Shown: positions 18,532 to 28,971, numbered from the stretch's first letter. The stretch is DNA of 64,000 nucleotides from Flammeovirgaceae bacterium (GCA_016712035.1 JADJRT010000001.1:248001-312000), one strand, 5' to 3'. The notes: generated by a model not told the origin, from the letters alone. Numbers and translations: made by a program.

Positions 18532-19533
18532 CTACGGAATTACTTCCATCCCCAACTTCTCTACAGCAAATTTCTTCGCAGCAGCATAAACCCCTTCAAC
18601 ATCTTTTGAAGTCATAGAACATCCAATAACGTGTACGCCCGCATTAGGGAATGCAATTGCTTCTTTCAAATTATTGGGTGTTGCCAACTGCTCATTCATT
18701 TTCAACATAGCCCTTACTTTCACTTCCGGATCTTGCTCTTGTTCATTTTTATAATAATAGAGCGTGAGCGAAGGTTGTTTTACTTTTTGAAAGAGTTCTT
18801 TCGTCATCGTTGTTTCAATCAACTCTTCTAACTGCACTAAGGATTCCAAACGATATTTTTTATTCCAGAATTTTGCGTGTTCTTCACTCGCTCCTGTGAT
18901 TCGATACTTTCCACCTAATACTAACCTTGCAATTTGCAAGCCCCACGGATCATTCAACAGAAAAGCAGCGGGATCATTGATGGCAATATTGGGCGACATA
19001 TTAATAAGCGCGTGCACATCCTCAGGATATTCAGCGGCAAGCATCAGCGCTAGTGTGCCACCAGTTGAGGTGCTGACCAGGATAACTTTGTTGCCTAACT
19101 GTTTCCCAATAGCGAGTGCTTGTTTGGCACTTTCCCAAATTCTATCGGCTGTAAAAAGTAATAATGTTTCTGTAGTATCAATGCCATGATCAGCCAACCG
19201 CGACAAGTATAAATTACAGCCAAAGTCTTTAGCAAATCTTCTGTGTACAGGATCGCCTTCTATCTGACTGGCTGAAAAGCCGTGGAGATAGACAACAGCG
19301 TATTCTGTTTTTTGTTTTGTGCTATCGTGCCAAACAATGCGCGCTTCGTTATTGGGTTTAATTTTGTGCAGAGCTTCATTTTCTGCTACATAACTTTCCA
19401 AAGAAGTTGCTTCCGAAGGTACTGTAACCCGTGTTAAATCATAGATGGGACGCTTCGGAACCGGACCTAAAAAATAAATCGCAGTTAATGCGACTATTGG
19501 AAAGGTAATTTTTATAAAGCGTTTTGAAATCAT
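18532..19533 (-). CDS. Membrane-anchored alpha/beta hydrolase
   Basis: The start is taken at ATG 19533 (MISKRFIKITFPIVALTAIY), which yields a clean N-terminal signal or anchor; the longer open frame begins at TTG and adds nothing recognisable. Alpha/beta-hydrolase features are VVYLHGFSASQ (oxyanion region), VILVSTSTGGTLALML with the nucleophile Ser in STG, and a late His in FPNAGVHVIGC. A Cys follows the His. Substrate is unknown; esterase or lipase activity is the family expectation. The gene follows the last member of the BatA-type cluster after 58 bases and may be read through from it. Confidence 0.8.
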   Translation of the reverse strand: MISKRFIKITFPIVALTAIYFLGPVPKRPIYDLTRVTVPSEATSLESYVAENEALHKIKPNNEARIVWHDSTKQKTEYAVVYLHGFSASQIEGDPVHRRFAKDFGCNLYLSRLADHGIDTTETLLLFTADRIWESAKQALAIGKQLGNKVILVSTSTGGTLALMLAAEYPEDVHALINMSPNIAINDPAAFLLNDPWGLQIARLVLGGKYRITGASEEHAKFWNKKYRLESLVQLEELIETTMTKELFQKVKQPSLTLYYYKNEQEQDPEVKVRAMLKMNEQLATPNNLKEAIAFPNAGVHVIGCSMTSKDVEGVYAAAKKFAVEKLGMEVIP

Positions 19534-19591
19534 GTCATTGCCGTTAGAGATACTAAATAAACGGAAACTTTGGCTGATCAAAAAGTCTGGG

Positions 19592-21348
19592 TTACAACTT
19601 AGGTGCTAACCACAAAAAGCCTGAAGCCAATAGAAAGATGATAAAAAACATAAGTGGTGAGATTGGCTTTGTTAGGGAAGTCATTTCTATCTCTGTCCGT
19701 TCTGAATATGTAGTCAATCTGGATTGATGTTGTTTGTGTTGATTTGCAATTCTTAACGTTTGCCATTCATCGGCTGCTGCAACAAAATAATTTAATTGTG
19801 TAGAATCTTGTGTTTCCAATTGATGCCACCCCGCTTTACTTGCCCAAGTGGTTGCATGCCAGTAGTCGTCTACTAAAACATTTTCCTGTAAAGGAAGTTT
19901 TACATTCTCACTTTCTAATACAGGCACTTCATTGGCCGCAATCACATTAATAGAAAGTGGCTCATCAGTATAATATGGAAACTTATTTTCGAGTTGAATT
20001 TTAAATCGTTGTGGCTTTAATCTTGTAGTTGCCTCCAACAGAGGTGACCATAAACTTGCATAGTCGCTCTCCTTTCCTTCCAACAGCAGTGGGTAGGTTT
20101 CATGCAGCAATTGAAAACCGATTTTACCAGCGCCCACATTCACAAAACCAGACAGTGTGCGATTTGATGAAATAATAATCGGAGTCGTGACCGCAGAGGT
20201 AACAATTGAAACCGGAGTTGCTGGTAACACGAAACCAGTTGTAGTTCCCTTTAGTCGCACGGTATCTTGCGCATAGGTACTTGCCGATGCATTAAGTAAT
20301 GGTATTTTATTCTTGGTGTCTGTTGAGTTAATGAAAAGAATGGCGCCTAGTCCTTCACGACATGATTGTTCCAGATTTTTCAATTCAGATGCGCTCAATC
20401 CGCTCAGAGATTCGGAGTCAAGAAAAATCAAATCAAAGGATTCTAATATTTCAGGTGTTAATCGATCGATTCTAATTGACTCCCGATTGGGAAACTCGTA
20501 ATGAAAATTAGTTTTTGAAATTTGTGATCGCACCGTAATAACATGTCCTTTTTCTGCCAGAAAGTTTTTTAAATAACGCACCTCTGCTGTCGGGTACTTT
20601 TGAGTGAATAGAACGTTTAGCTTTTCTTTAGGATGGATTTCAATTGGTAACGATGCCGTTATTTCATTACTCAAGCTATCTCGGATTGACAACGAATATT
20701 GAAACAACCCCGCTTGTCGCGATAGAAACGAAAGTGAAAAAGGCTTTAAACCAACCCCTTTCAATGTAACCGAGTCCTCAGCCTGACCTGGTCCTTTCAA
20801 AATTAGGGTAGTTATCCCAGCAATATTAATTATGCCACTAACCGTTGCCGTTTGTCCAACGTGCTCGTTTGCAGGAATTGTCAATTCTATAATTCCCATG
20901 GGAAGTCTACTCGGAATAAATGTATAGGGTGAACTAATAATTTTTCTTCGTACTCAGGCAATCCATCACCTAACACAAAAGCTATATCTGATTTGAAATC
21001 AGATAACTCATAAGGTTGTAATGTGCGAGCACTTTCAAAAACAACTTCCTCGTTCAACTTAATAATAGCAAGTGATGGATATTTGTTAACAAGACTATCG
21101 GCTTTCGCCTGATCATAATTTTTAGTGAGTAGAATGGCTCCGGTCGTTTCCTTTTCTGATGTGCGGGTTGGTTGAAGCAACCCAGCAACTATAGATAAAA
21201 CCATAAACACAACGGCTGTAATTCTTGTAGACAGAAATCTGATCTTCCTTCCAATTTCTTTCCATACAAGGAAGGTTAGCAGAATTATTGCTCCTAAAAA
21301 AATCACCCAGAGCGGAAACAACGGCTGAATATTAAAAGAACTATTCAT
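19592..21348 (-). CDS. Membrane protein of the MoxR/BatA cluster, unknown function (one frameshift)
   Basis: Two open frames join into one protein of about 585 residues if one base is restored near 20900-20902: the first ends HLFRVDFP-WEL and the second continues from MGIIELTIPANEHVGQ. The N-terminus has two membrane helices (about residues 12-30 and 40-58), as in BatA-like proteins. A large extracytoplasmic part follows, with an Ig-like beta domain (GQTATVSGII) and a ThuA-like or glutamine-amidotransferase-like stretch (LNVLFTQKYPTAEVRYLKNF; SFDLIFLDSESL). One helix closes the C-terminus (SPLMFFIIFLLASGFLWLAP). It overlaps the end of the DUF4175-like gene by 8 bases, so the two are coupled. 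No enzymatic residues are recognised; a scaffold role in the cluster is inference. Confidence 0.7.
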
Positions 21349-23598
21349 TGCGCAATGTTTCCAGGCTTTGTAAAAATTGCTGATCCAATGAATGCGTAGT
21401 CAGTTGCTTTTTGGTTGGTGAAATAGACTGCTGAGGTAACACGCGCCAGAAGACCGAGCGAACCTTTAGAAGCTCAGCCATCCTTTTGGTTTCATCACCT
21501 TCGCCATCAGCCAATGATTTCAGTAACGTTAACCCTTCCAGATAACTTGGCTGTTCCAAAGCAATCTGTGCTAGTTCTTGTCCGGCTTTGTAAAATGTTT
21601 GTTTCTCTGAATTAGAGATCAATGTTCTATTTGATCCTATTAGTTGTTCAGTCAGTGTTAAAGCTTGTCTTATATTTTTATAGGAGTCATTTTCGTCAAC
21701 TATTCTTTTCGCTGTTGATGTTTGCACTTCACTCAAGTCAGCCGTAAGCCGCTTCTCTTCTTTTAGCGGGGGCGGATCGAAGCCTGTGCGATGGACATAA
21801 ATGCGCGAATCGTTGCTGATCTCCTTTAATAATTTCAAAGCGGTGTATTGATAGGGTAATGATTTTTCAGGATCAAACAATCGCAAATGAAGTTCGGCAT
21901 CCCACATCACCGTAAGCGCAGCTTTTAGTTTTGCACGAACAGATTGAACAAAGAAGGTTGCCACCTCACCATCATCGTGGTTGTGTGCAAAGGTTGCCAG
22001 TGGGTCATCCTTTGCATTAGGATCATCATTGGCATGCTCAGTAGCAGTTGGTTTTATATCAGCCACTAAGTTGTGTTCGTTTTCTTTATCGTGGGTGTGA
22101 CTAAATTTTTCAACTACTTCTTCCATCGATTCCTCATGATCGACTTCTATTTCAACCTTTCCAATCTGACCCTCAAACTCTTCACCTAAAATTGCCCATA
22201 GCGCAAGCGCAAAACTTTTTGATCGTAACCAAGCTCGTTGCTTGTTGAGTTAAATTGCTGTTTAGTTATTCCTTTTCTTTCACGAAGTAATTTCTCTGAT
22301 TCGATAATAATCTGGCGTTGACTTCTAAAATATTCGGGCATCAAATCGACACCCAAACCTTCATCTTCTACAAAATCGACTTTAGCAGTGTCTTGCAAGG
22401 CAATAAAAAATGTTTCGGTGCGATTGTAATTTGGTGTTGGTGTTTTATTATCAATGGCCTGCACATAAAAGTAAAGTTCATCCCCGGGCTCCAAGCCCAA
22501 TTTGTTTAGGTTCAACGTAATCTCAGCAGTAAAATCCTTACCTGAAATATTTTGAGGTTTATCAAACTGCAATCGCTCCTCTCTAAATTTAACAGACTCA
22601 CCGCTGCCCTTGCTCACCGTAGCAATTATTGATGCATCGGTGAGTCCATAGTCATCGCGCAACGTTGATTTCACGGGCACAGTAAGTTTATCCGAAAAGG
22701 AAAGCCGTGTAAACTGATTGAGGTTATCAATTGTTACTTTAGGAACCTGATCTTTTATAAGTTCGATTTTGTAATAATCAGAAGACACTGTTTCGTTGTT
22801 ATGCAGCCATTGAATCTGATAAAATCCGGATTCATTCGCTGCAATAGAAGCTGAGTATGAACTATCATCTATTTTCTTCATCACAACAGAATCCTTTCCG
22901 GAGTACAGGATCTTAGCCATAGTTATCTCTTCAGAGAAACTAGCAGTCCAGTTAATTCGACTTCCTTCCGGGATCAATAAATGTGGACTCTCGGCAGTTG
23001 ATTTTCTTATGGAAGTGTAGGCAGGGGGAGTCACTTCGATACTAAGTTTTTCGATAATCGCTGTCGTTGGGTTGTTTGTTCCCGTTATTCTCTCAAGTGA
23101 AGTGTTATCAACGCTCTGTGAGTTAAGAATTGATTTTGGAACAAAGGCTGTTAAGCCAACATAGAAAAGTGCGCCTACTATAAAAATCACAAATGATCGA
23201 ACCAGTGAATTTGGCACCTTTATCTGTGGATACAAGAAATTAAAATTGTTCAAAGTCTTTTCAAGCTGAAGTTGTTGAAGTGGATTCAATCCGGCTTCAA
23301 CTTGTAAGAATAAATCAGCACTTTCTTCAAGTTGTGGGTAATGTCGATTTAGATATTGAATAAAAACTGCATGACTGAGTGAAAGTAATTTGTAATGAAG
23401 CACCTGTTGAATAATCACAATTAACCCAGCCAGTAATGAAGGAGAAAGTTTCCAAACCAACGAGGTTGTAAAAAGTCCAGCCAATGCAAAGACTAACAAA
23501 AATCCAGCGGATGCATACAGAATAATCTCGAGTGCCCGCAACAACACGTACCGTTGTTTTAAATTTTGGATTCGATATCGGGCTTCTGCTACACTCAT
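21341..23598 (-). CDS. DUF4175-type large membrane protein (one frameshift)
   Basis: A one-base deletion in the A-run 22188-22191 splits the gene; with it restored, VLRLRYGQF-stop continues as LGEEFEGQIGKVEIEVD and runs into the second open frame. The joined product is about 750 residues. Two helices lie at the N-terminus (about 23-42, 46-66) and one at about 133-153. A beta-rich extracytoplasmic part (SIEVTPPAYTSI, YYKIELIKDQVPKVTI, LRDDYGLTDASI) follows, then a long helical C-terminal half with acidic and His-rich stretches. This matches DUF4175 proteins found beside BatA genes in Bacteroidota. It overlaps BatA upstream by 4 bases (ATGA) and the next gene by 8, consistent with translational coupling. 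Function unknown. Confidence 0.75.
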
Positions 23599-24806
23599 TG
23601 TTTTCTGGCGTAAGCGATAATTCGTTCCGCAATCAATACCAAAAAAAATAATAATAGAACAATTTTATTTGGTGAGGTTGCGATCATACCTGCTTTCACT
23701 ACAAGTCCCTCTCTCTTGCTCCCTGAAAGAATTACAGAATCAGGGAGAGTGCGTATATCATATTGATTTAATTTGGCGGTCAGTTTCGAATCGGCAAGAA
23801 GTAGCTCAGCCAACTGCAGACTCAGATTTTCATTACGGGCAACATCCACTGTAAGGCGTTTGTTGATTGTCCATTGATTTATCTTTTCATGACTGATCAA
23901 TGTATTTGTTTTCTGCAATTTTAAACCAACAAAGTTGATTGAGTCGCTTGCAGGCACCCCTTCTTTTGACAACCAGAAAACCCAATCACTTCCTGTCTCT
24001 AATTTTGTCGAATTTTGAATCTTAAATTCAACTGGTAAAGCTTGTTGGATTGCGTTCAATGCCGCTCTAAGAATTTCCAAATCGTGAGCATATGACTCAT
24101 TAGATACAATTAAAATTTTAATTTGCTTTATCGGCTCTGCTGTAATGGAATCAGGGGGTGCTAAAACCTGCTCTGTGCTAAAGGAAATTCTTTCAGAGGT
24201 GGCTTTTCCCTTTCTGATCAAGAATTGATTTTCATCCTTCTTTAACGCCTGTAGGACAAATTCATTTGGCTCACTGGGAATACTGATCCATGTAATTACG
24301 GAATCCATTTCTGGCCGTATGCCATTAAAATTCTTTATAGCACTTCTTGAAAAAACAATTGCTCGTGATACATTTTCATTATTGAGATCGTTAATCACAC
24401 CCCAATAATTCATTTCATGTGCTTGTCGTTGCTCCCGCAAAGGGAAACCACGCTGCAACCAGCGCCATTCAAATCCATCTGCTTCTAAACTATCCGTTAC
24501 ACTTTTAACCCGTGGATGATTTTCTAAACCGGATTCTACCAACACCCATTTCTTTGCATCCTTACTGTGCCATTGAAAGCCGGCAAGCAAAACCACAAAC
24601 AAAATAATTAGCAGGCATCGCAAAGCGAGTAATAAAAATTCATTCAGTTTAACCCCTTTGAATTGTTGGGTGCTGGTTTCACGCAAGTGACGCAAGCTGC
24701 CCATCTTCACAACCTTTCCTTCCTTGCGACTCAACAAATGAATACCAATCGGTACCGCAAGTGCCGTTAACGCCCAAAGAAATATGGGTTGTGCAAACTG
24801 AATCAT
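23595..24806 (-). CDS. BatA-like protein with N-terminal double-transmembrane domain
   Basis: 403 residues. The N-terminal BatA domain is clear: QPIFLWALTALAVPIGIHLL (first helix), SLRHLRETSTQQ, then LNEFLLLALRCLLIILFVVL (second helix) at about residues 60-80. A long extracytoplasmic segment follows, and a C-terminal helix (about 380-398) ends in a basic tail. No von Willebrand MIDAS motif (DxSxS) is seen, so it is the double-TM type rather than a complete BatA/VWA protein. It overlaps DUF58 upstream and DUF4175 downstream by 4 bases each (ATGA), indicating one coupled operon. BatA-type proteins work with MoxR ATPases in envelope-stress or protein-assembly modules; the specific role here is unknown. 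Confidence 0.8.
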   Translation of the reverse strand: MIQFAQPIFLWALTALAVPIGIHLLSRKEGKVVKMGSLRHLRETSTQQFKGVKLNEFLLLALRCLLIILFVVLLAGFQWHSKDAKKWVLVESGLENHPRVKSVTDSLEADGFEWRWLQRGFPLREQRQAHEMNYWGVINDLNNENVSRAIVFSRSAIKNFNGIRPEMDSVITWISIPSEPNEFVLQALKKDENQFLIRKGKATSERISFSTEQVLAPPDSITAEPIKQIKILIVSNESYAHDLEILRAALNAIQQALPVEFKIQNSTKLETGSDWVFWLSKEGVPASDSINFVGLKLQKTNTLISHEKINQWTINKRLTVDVARNENLSLQLAELLLADSKLTAKLNQYDIRTLPDSVILSGSKREGLVVKAGMIATSPNKIVLLLFFLVLIAERIIAYARKQ

Positions 24807-25699
24807 CTTGCCAAGCGCTTACGCACTGTCAAAAAATTCTGTAAAACCAATTCAACAGGCTGATCCAGATACACCAGGTTGTAATTAATTTGTTTTTCTA
24901 ACATCCAGGCGCGTGATTCCTCCAACCATTCCTGCATTCTTTGTTTATAGGCTTTCTGTTCTGAATAGGTATCAACTTTAGTTCGCGTTCTAGTCTCCAG
25001 GTCTTCGAATGTAAAGGAGCCTTGATAACCGAATGTGGATTCTGTCTTACCCAGCAAATGAAAAACAATTACTTCGTTTCGTGAGGTTTTTAATCGAGAT
25101 ATAAATCGATGAATGTCTTTTGTCTCGTCATACAAATCGGTAACAAAAATGATCATCTCTTTTCCGTGGTGATCAAAGAGTTGTTCAATACTACCGCCCT
25201 TTTGCCAGGAGCCCTCGCTTTTTACTTTTATAAGCTCTGTGAGAAAACGCAAAAATTGTTGCTGTTCAAATCGTGGTAACACACTCTTTATCTGCTGATC
25301 GTTTACGGCAAACAACCCAAACGTATCCCTTTGCTTTCGTGCGAGATACGCTAGCGCGGCAATCATCACTTTGGCATATTGCATTTTGCTTACGCCATCT
25401 TCTGTATAAGCCATCGAATGACTAGCATCCAACATGAACTTGACGGTGATGTTGGTTTCAATCTCAGCTTCTTTGATATAGTAGCGTTCGGTGCGCGCAA
25501 ACATTTTCCAATCCAGTTGTCGCAAATCATCTCCCGGTTGATAATTTCTGTACTGACTAAATTCCTGTCCGGCACCCACTGATTGACTTTTGTTGCTACC
25601 ACTCATAAAGCCCTCCACAATAATGCGCGCCACCAACTCAAGCCCACTTACTGTGTGCAGTACAGACGGATTGAGTAGTTCTTTAATGCGCGCGTCCAT
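24803..25699 (-). CDS. DUF58 domain protein (VWA-like)
   Basis: 298 residues, soluble, no signal. Standard DUF58 features are visible: GLELVARIIVEGFMSGSNKS at the start, then VGAGQEFSQYRNYQPGDDLR-QLDWKMFART, the family signature. A metal-ion-site-like stretch FMLDASHSMAY (DxSxS-type) sits at about residues 90-100, followed by IIFVTDLYDE. DUF58 proteins are regular partners of MoxR ATPases. The start ATG overlaps the MoxR stop by one base (TGATG). It probably anchors or recruits the MoxR ring to the BatA-type membrane components encoded next. Confidence 0.92.
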   Translation of the reverse strand: MDARIKELLNPSVLHTVSGLELVARIIVEGFMSGSNKSQSVGAGQEFSQYRNYQPGDDLRQLDWKMFARTERYYIKEAEIETNITVKFMLDASHSMAYTEDGVSKMQYAKVMIAALAYLARKQRDTFGLFAVNDQQIKSVLPRFEQQQFLRFLTELIKVKSEGSWQKGGSIEQLFDHHGKEMIIFVTDLYDETKDIHRFISRLKTSRNEVIVFHLLGKTESTFGYQGSFTFEDLETRTRTKVDTYSEQKAYKQRMQEWLEESRAWMLEKQINYNLVYLDQPVELVLQNFLTVRKRLAR

Positions 25700-26702
25700 C
25701 AGATACCCTTTCGAATTGAAATAGTTTCTAACAAATGGGCAGTTACTGCATCAGAAGTAACACCTTCAGACTCCGCTTTAAAATTCATGAGAATGCGATG
25801 TCTCAACACGGGGTAAGCAACATGACGAATGTCATCTTGTGTAACGGCAAATCGTCCGCTCAATAATGCGCGCGCTTTGGCGGTGAGAATCATGGCTTGT
25901 CCAGCGCGCGGACCAGCACCCCACCGTACCCATTCGTTTACAAACTTTACTTCACTATGACTGGCACGTGTAGCTCGCACAAGATTACTAACCCATTCTA
26001 CCAATTCCGTATTGATATGAACATCTCGAACTAGTTTCTGAGCTTCCAAAATCTTGCTTCCTTCAATTACTTTTTGAATGGCAGCAGGTCGTTTGCCCGT
26101 AGTGCTTTCTAAGATAGCGCGCTCTTCCTCCGCTGTCGGATAACTTACTTTTATAAAGAAGAAATCGATCGAGCTGTGCTTCGGGTAATGGAAACGTTCC
26201 GGCTTGCTCAATTGGATTTTGTGTAGCGAGAATAAAGAAGGGTCGCTCCAGCGGATACGTTACCCCTGCATACGTCACTGAAAACTCCTGCATAGCTTCG
26301 AGTAACGCTGCTTGTGTTTTCGGTGAAGTGCGGTTGATTTCATCGGCCAAAATAATATTGGCGAAAATTGGTCCTCTGTTGAATTGGAAAATACGCTTAC
26401 CGGTAGTATGATCTTCCTCCAGGATTTCCGTACCTATAATATCCGTAGGCATTAAGTCCGGAGTAAACTGAATGCGTTTGAATTTTAATTCAATGGCTTC
26501 GGACAATGAACGAATCATCAATGTTTTTGCAAGACCTGGAACTCCTTCCAGCAAAGCATGACCGCCCGCCAAAAAGTAATAAGCAGCTGATCAATAATTT
26601 CTTCCTGACCAACAATCACTTTTTGATTTCCTGTTTCAACTTGTTTAATCCTGCAATAATGTCTTGCACGGATTTTTCTACGGTCGCTAATTCCTGATTC
26701 AT
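25699..26702 (-). CDS. MoxR-family AAA+ ATPase (three frameshifts)
   Basis: The ATG at 26702 gives MNQELATVEKSVQDIIAGLN. The frame breaks at the T-runs 26620-26624 and 26571-26575 on the plus-strand reading (T5 and A5 respectively), each missing one base, and again at about 26152-26156, where a TA pair seems lost. After repair the order is KKVIVGQEEIIDQLLITFLAG, Walker A EGVPGLAKT, Walker B ILADEINRTSPKTQ, sensor 1 FILATQNPIEQ, the arginine-finger region FPLPEAQLDRF, and the lid domain to about residue 330. This is normal for MoxR. MoxR ATPases act as chaperones maturing or inserting cofactors or complexes. Encoded directly upstream of DUF58 and BatA. Three breaks in one well-conserved gene argue strongly for read errors. 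Confidence 0.9.
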
Positions 26703-26711
26703 ATCTTTATT

Positions 26712-27338
26712 TTAACTCGTCAATGCGTACATAATTATATTCACACTAAAGCGTGTGTTATCAATTCTATAAAAGCGTTTATTTCTAAAATCATAATCCC
26801 ACTCGCAGCCATAATCTTTATTACTATACAAAACGCCAATTCGATTGTTGACTTCAATTGCTTTTAAATAGTCATGCACAATATCATCGCCCCAGCCATT
26901 TAGTTCTTGCGATGTAGTAGGCGGCCCATCGAACTTGAAGAAGATAGAATAGAGTGGATGGTTGTTGGGAATTTTCTTCAAGCCCTTTGCTCCAAAAATT
27001 CGTTCCATTTGTGATTCGAATGATTTGGCGAACAAGCCATCAATGTCGTGATTGCAATCATCTACAAATACAAACCCGCCATTGTTTATATACTTTTCAA
27101 AGTTTTCCCGCTCTTGCGTGGTGAACTCCACCAACTTATGTCCACTCAGGTAGCAGAAAGGGCATCGAAAAAGATCTTCACTGCTTAAGGAAACAATGTT
27201 CTCATTGGTATCGATCTTAAGGGTGGTATATTCAATCAATGAGTTCAGCACATTTACAGGCATGCGCTGGTCCACATCCCAATCGCCCGACTCATATTGC
27301 AGGCGTGTAAAAAAGAACTTGTTGCTATCGAAACCCAT
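26712..27338 (-). CDS. DUF4159 domain protein
   Basis: 208 residues, no signal or membrane helix. The DUF4159 pattern is clear: FFFTRLQYESGDWDVDQ at the start, DLFRCPFCYLSGH, then GGFVFVDDCNHDIDGLF and MERIFG, a middle IPNNHPLYSIFFKF, and a C-terminal YGCEWDYDFRNKRFY. The fold is thought to be glutamine-amidotransferase-like; no nucleophile is confidently assigned. It ends 9 bases before the moxR start and probably heads the same operon. A strong terminator at 27452-27475 lies upstream, separating it from the TldD/TldE genes. Function unknown, but it regularly occurs with MoxR/DUF58 genes. Confidence 0.85.
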   Translation of the reverse strand: MGFDSNKFFFTRLQYESGDWDVDQRMPVNVLNSLIEYTTLKIDTNENIVSLSSEDLFRCPFCYLSGHKLVEFTTQERENFEKYINNGGFVFVDDCNHDIDGLFAKSFESQMERIFGAKGLKKIPNNHPLYSIFFKFDGPPTTSQELNGWGDDIVHDYLKAIEVNNRIGVLYSNKDYGCEWDYDFRNKRFYRIDNTRFSVNIIMYALTS

Positions 27339-27451
27339 TACCTAATGTTACCCCAAACTAAACCGCAATTTTGCTTTTTAAACGTTCATTAACAGGGTTC
27401 CATTGACTGAATTATATGAACGGAAAAACGTCAATATCACTAAATAAAGAA

Positions 27452-27475
27452 GTCCCCGAAACTGATTTCGGGGAC
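27452..27475 (-). terminator. Rho-independent terminator after the second TldE-like gene
   Basis: GTCCCCGAAA-CTGA-TTTCGGGGAC is a perfect 10-base stem with a 4-base loop. On the minus strand it is followed by a T-rich stretch. It lies 157 bases past the TldE-like stop and before the DUF4159 gene, so it should end the TldD/TldE transcript. Confidence 0.8.
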
Positions 27476-27492
27476 TGTCAAGTTTATTTTTC

Positions 27493-27594
27493 CCTCACCC
27501 ATCGAAAATTGCAGTTCACGAAACTCTCTGCGCCCTCTCCCCGGGGAAAGGGTAATACAGATTGCGAAAACAGATGAACTTCAATGGGTGAAGG
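27493..27594. repeat. Palindromic intergenic element related to the uvrA insert
   Basis: The ends CCCTCACCCAT (27493) and ATGGGTGAAGG (to 27594) pair, with further pairing of TTGCAGTTC against GAACTTCAA inside. The centre has CCCTCTCCCCGGGG at about 27534-27546. The terminal CCCTCACCC and inner CCCTCTCCCC are shared with the element inside uvrA at 59187-59248. It appears to be a longer, decayed relative. Confidence 0.6.
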
Positions 27595-27632
27595 TTTTTA
27601 CTTCTATCTTAAAACATCAAAGAAATTATATG

Positions 27633-28967
27633 CTACACCGCGTCCGACAAGCTGGAGAATGTAAAGTCTCTAACCTTAAGCGGGGGTAGCAAATAGTTCT
27701 GATTCGATTCAACACTCACCGTGCGCTCGACTTTACCCAGCTCTTCCAGGTTGTTTAACATAATGATCGGACTTTCGTTGAAGCGGAAATTCTTAATAGG
27801 ATATTGAATCTTTCCGTTTTCAATATAGAACGTACCATCGCGGGTTAAGCCCGTTAACAAGAGTGATTGGGGATCAACATCGCGGATGTACCACAAGCGT
27901 GTTACCAACACACCTTTTTTAGTTCCGGCTATTAATTCTTCTAAGGATTTTGTGCCGCCTTCCATAATAGCGCCATCGGGGCCGGGCACTGCTTTCACAC
28001 CTTTCTTCTCGGCCCAATAGCGGGAGTAAGAAAGATTTTTAATCACTCCCTTCTCTATCCACGATACTTTTTCTTGTGGTCGGCCATCACCATTCCACGT
28101 GCTCGTTGGTAAGTCCGGATTGAGTGGATCGGAATAAATATTCACGCGCTCATCAACCAATTTTTCACCTTGGCGTGTGCCGCCACCGGCTTTGCTCAAG
28201 AAGCTTCGGCCTTCATCGGCTTGCCGGGCATCTAATCTAAAAAATACGTTCTCCAGTAAAACCGCTACGGCTGCGGGCTCTAAGATAACGGTGTATTTTC
28301 CGGGCTCTATGGCTTTCGCTTCCGCGGATTTTAACGCTTTCTCCGTTGCAATTTGAGTTGCTTTTTTTGTATCGAGCTTTGTTACATCATTGTACCCACG
28401 TGTTGCATACCCCGATCCACGACCATCTTCCGTGCGCACGGTTACAGAAAAATTCGTGTTAGTAGCGGTGTTGTATGCAAACAATCCTTTGGAGTTCATC
28501 ATGGCTGTGAAGCCTGAGTTGTCTTCTAAAAAGCCAGCAGCAATTGCCTTGCCTGCTTTGGCTACCTCCAAACTCTGAGCGACCAAATCAGAACGCAACC
28601 GTGGAGTGATATCGGCAGTAGCCTTTACATAGGTTTTTGATTCCGCATATTTTTGTGGACCTAAGAAAGAAACATACTCTGGATTTTCCGGTGCGAGTTG
28701 CGCTAACTCTTCTGATCTGCGAACTACTTTTTCAAGCGAAGCATCATCGAACTCATTTATCGTAGCCACACCTGATTTTTTTCCGTAGGCCGAAGAAACA
28801 ACCAGTTGACTTTGGCTCACCTTGCCACTGGTAGAAACTGAATTGCGTGCATACCGGATGTTTGCACTATCCGTGCCACTTAGATTAACTTCGCATTCAT
28901 CTGCTTTTGAGTAACTCAGTACTTTTTTTAATAAAGCCTGGGCTTCGTCTTTTGTAAGTATAGGCAT
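27633..28967 (-). CDS. TldE/PmbA-family protein, copy 1
   Basis: 444 residues, starting directly with cytoplasmic-type sequence (MPILTKDEAQALLKKVLSYS); no signal peptide. The TldD/PmbA fold is shown by SGTDSANIRYARNSVSTSG, NEFDDASLEKVVRRSEELA, EPGKYTVILEPAAVAVLLEN (the position where TldD would have its metal motif), SFLSKAGGGTRQGEKLVDERV and the end VRDFTFSSLSDAV. It lacks the HExxxH motif of TldD, as expected for the TldE partner. TldD and TldE form a heterodimeric protease that trims unfolded peptides (E. coli microcin B17 leader, CcdA). The start follows the upstream TldD stop after 4 bases, so the pair is coupled. The partner carries a Tat signal while this protein does not. Confidence 0.88.
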   Translation of the reverse strand: MPILTKDEAQALLKKVLSYSKADECEVNLSGTDSANIRYARNSVSTSGKVSQSQLVVSSAYGKKSGVATINEFDDASLEKVVRRSEELAQLAPENPEYVSFLGPQKYAESKTYVKATADITPRLRSDLVAQSLEVAKAGKAIAAGFLEDNSGFTAMMNSKGLFAYNTATNTNFSVTVRTEDGRGSGYATRGYNDVTKLDTKKATQIATEKALKSAEAKAIEPGKYTVILEPAAVAVLLENVFFRLDARQADEGRSFLSKAGGGTRQGEKLVDERVNIYSDPLNPDLPTSTWNGDGRPQEKVSWIEKGVIKNLSYSRYWAEKKGVKAVPGPDGAIMEGGTKSLEELIAGTKKGVLVTRLWYIRDVDPQSLLLTGLTRDGTFYIENGKIQYPIKNFRFNESPIIMLNNLEELGKVERTVSVESNQNYLLPPLKVRDFTFSSLSDAV

Positions 28968-28971
28968 AATA

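Noticed and set aside
21341..22126. Separate gene starting MEEVVEKF downstream of the DUF4175 gene
   Set aside because: One missing base at 22188-22191 explains the split; repaired sequence runs through without a gap, so it is the C-terminal part of the same protein.
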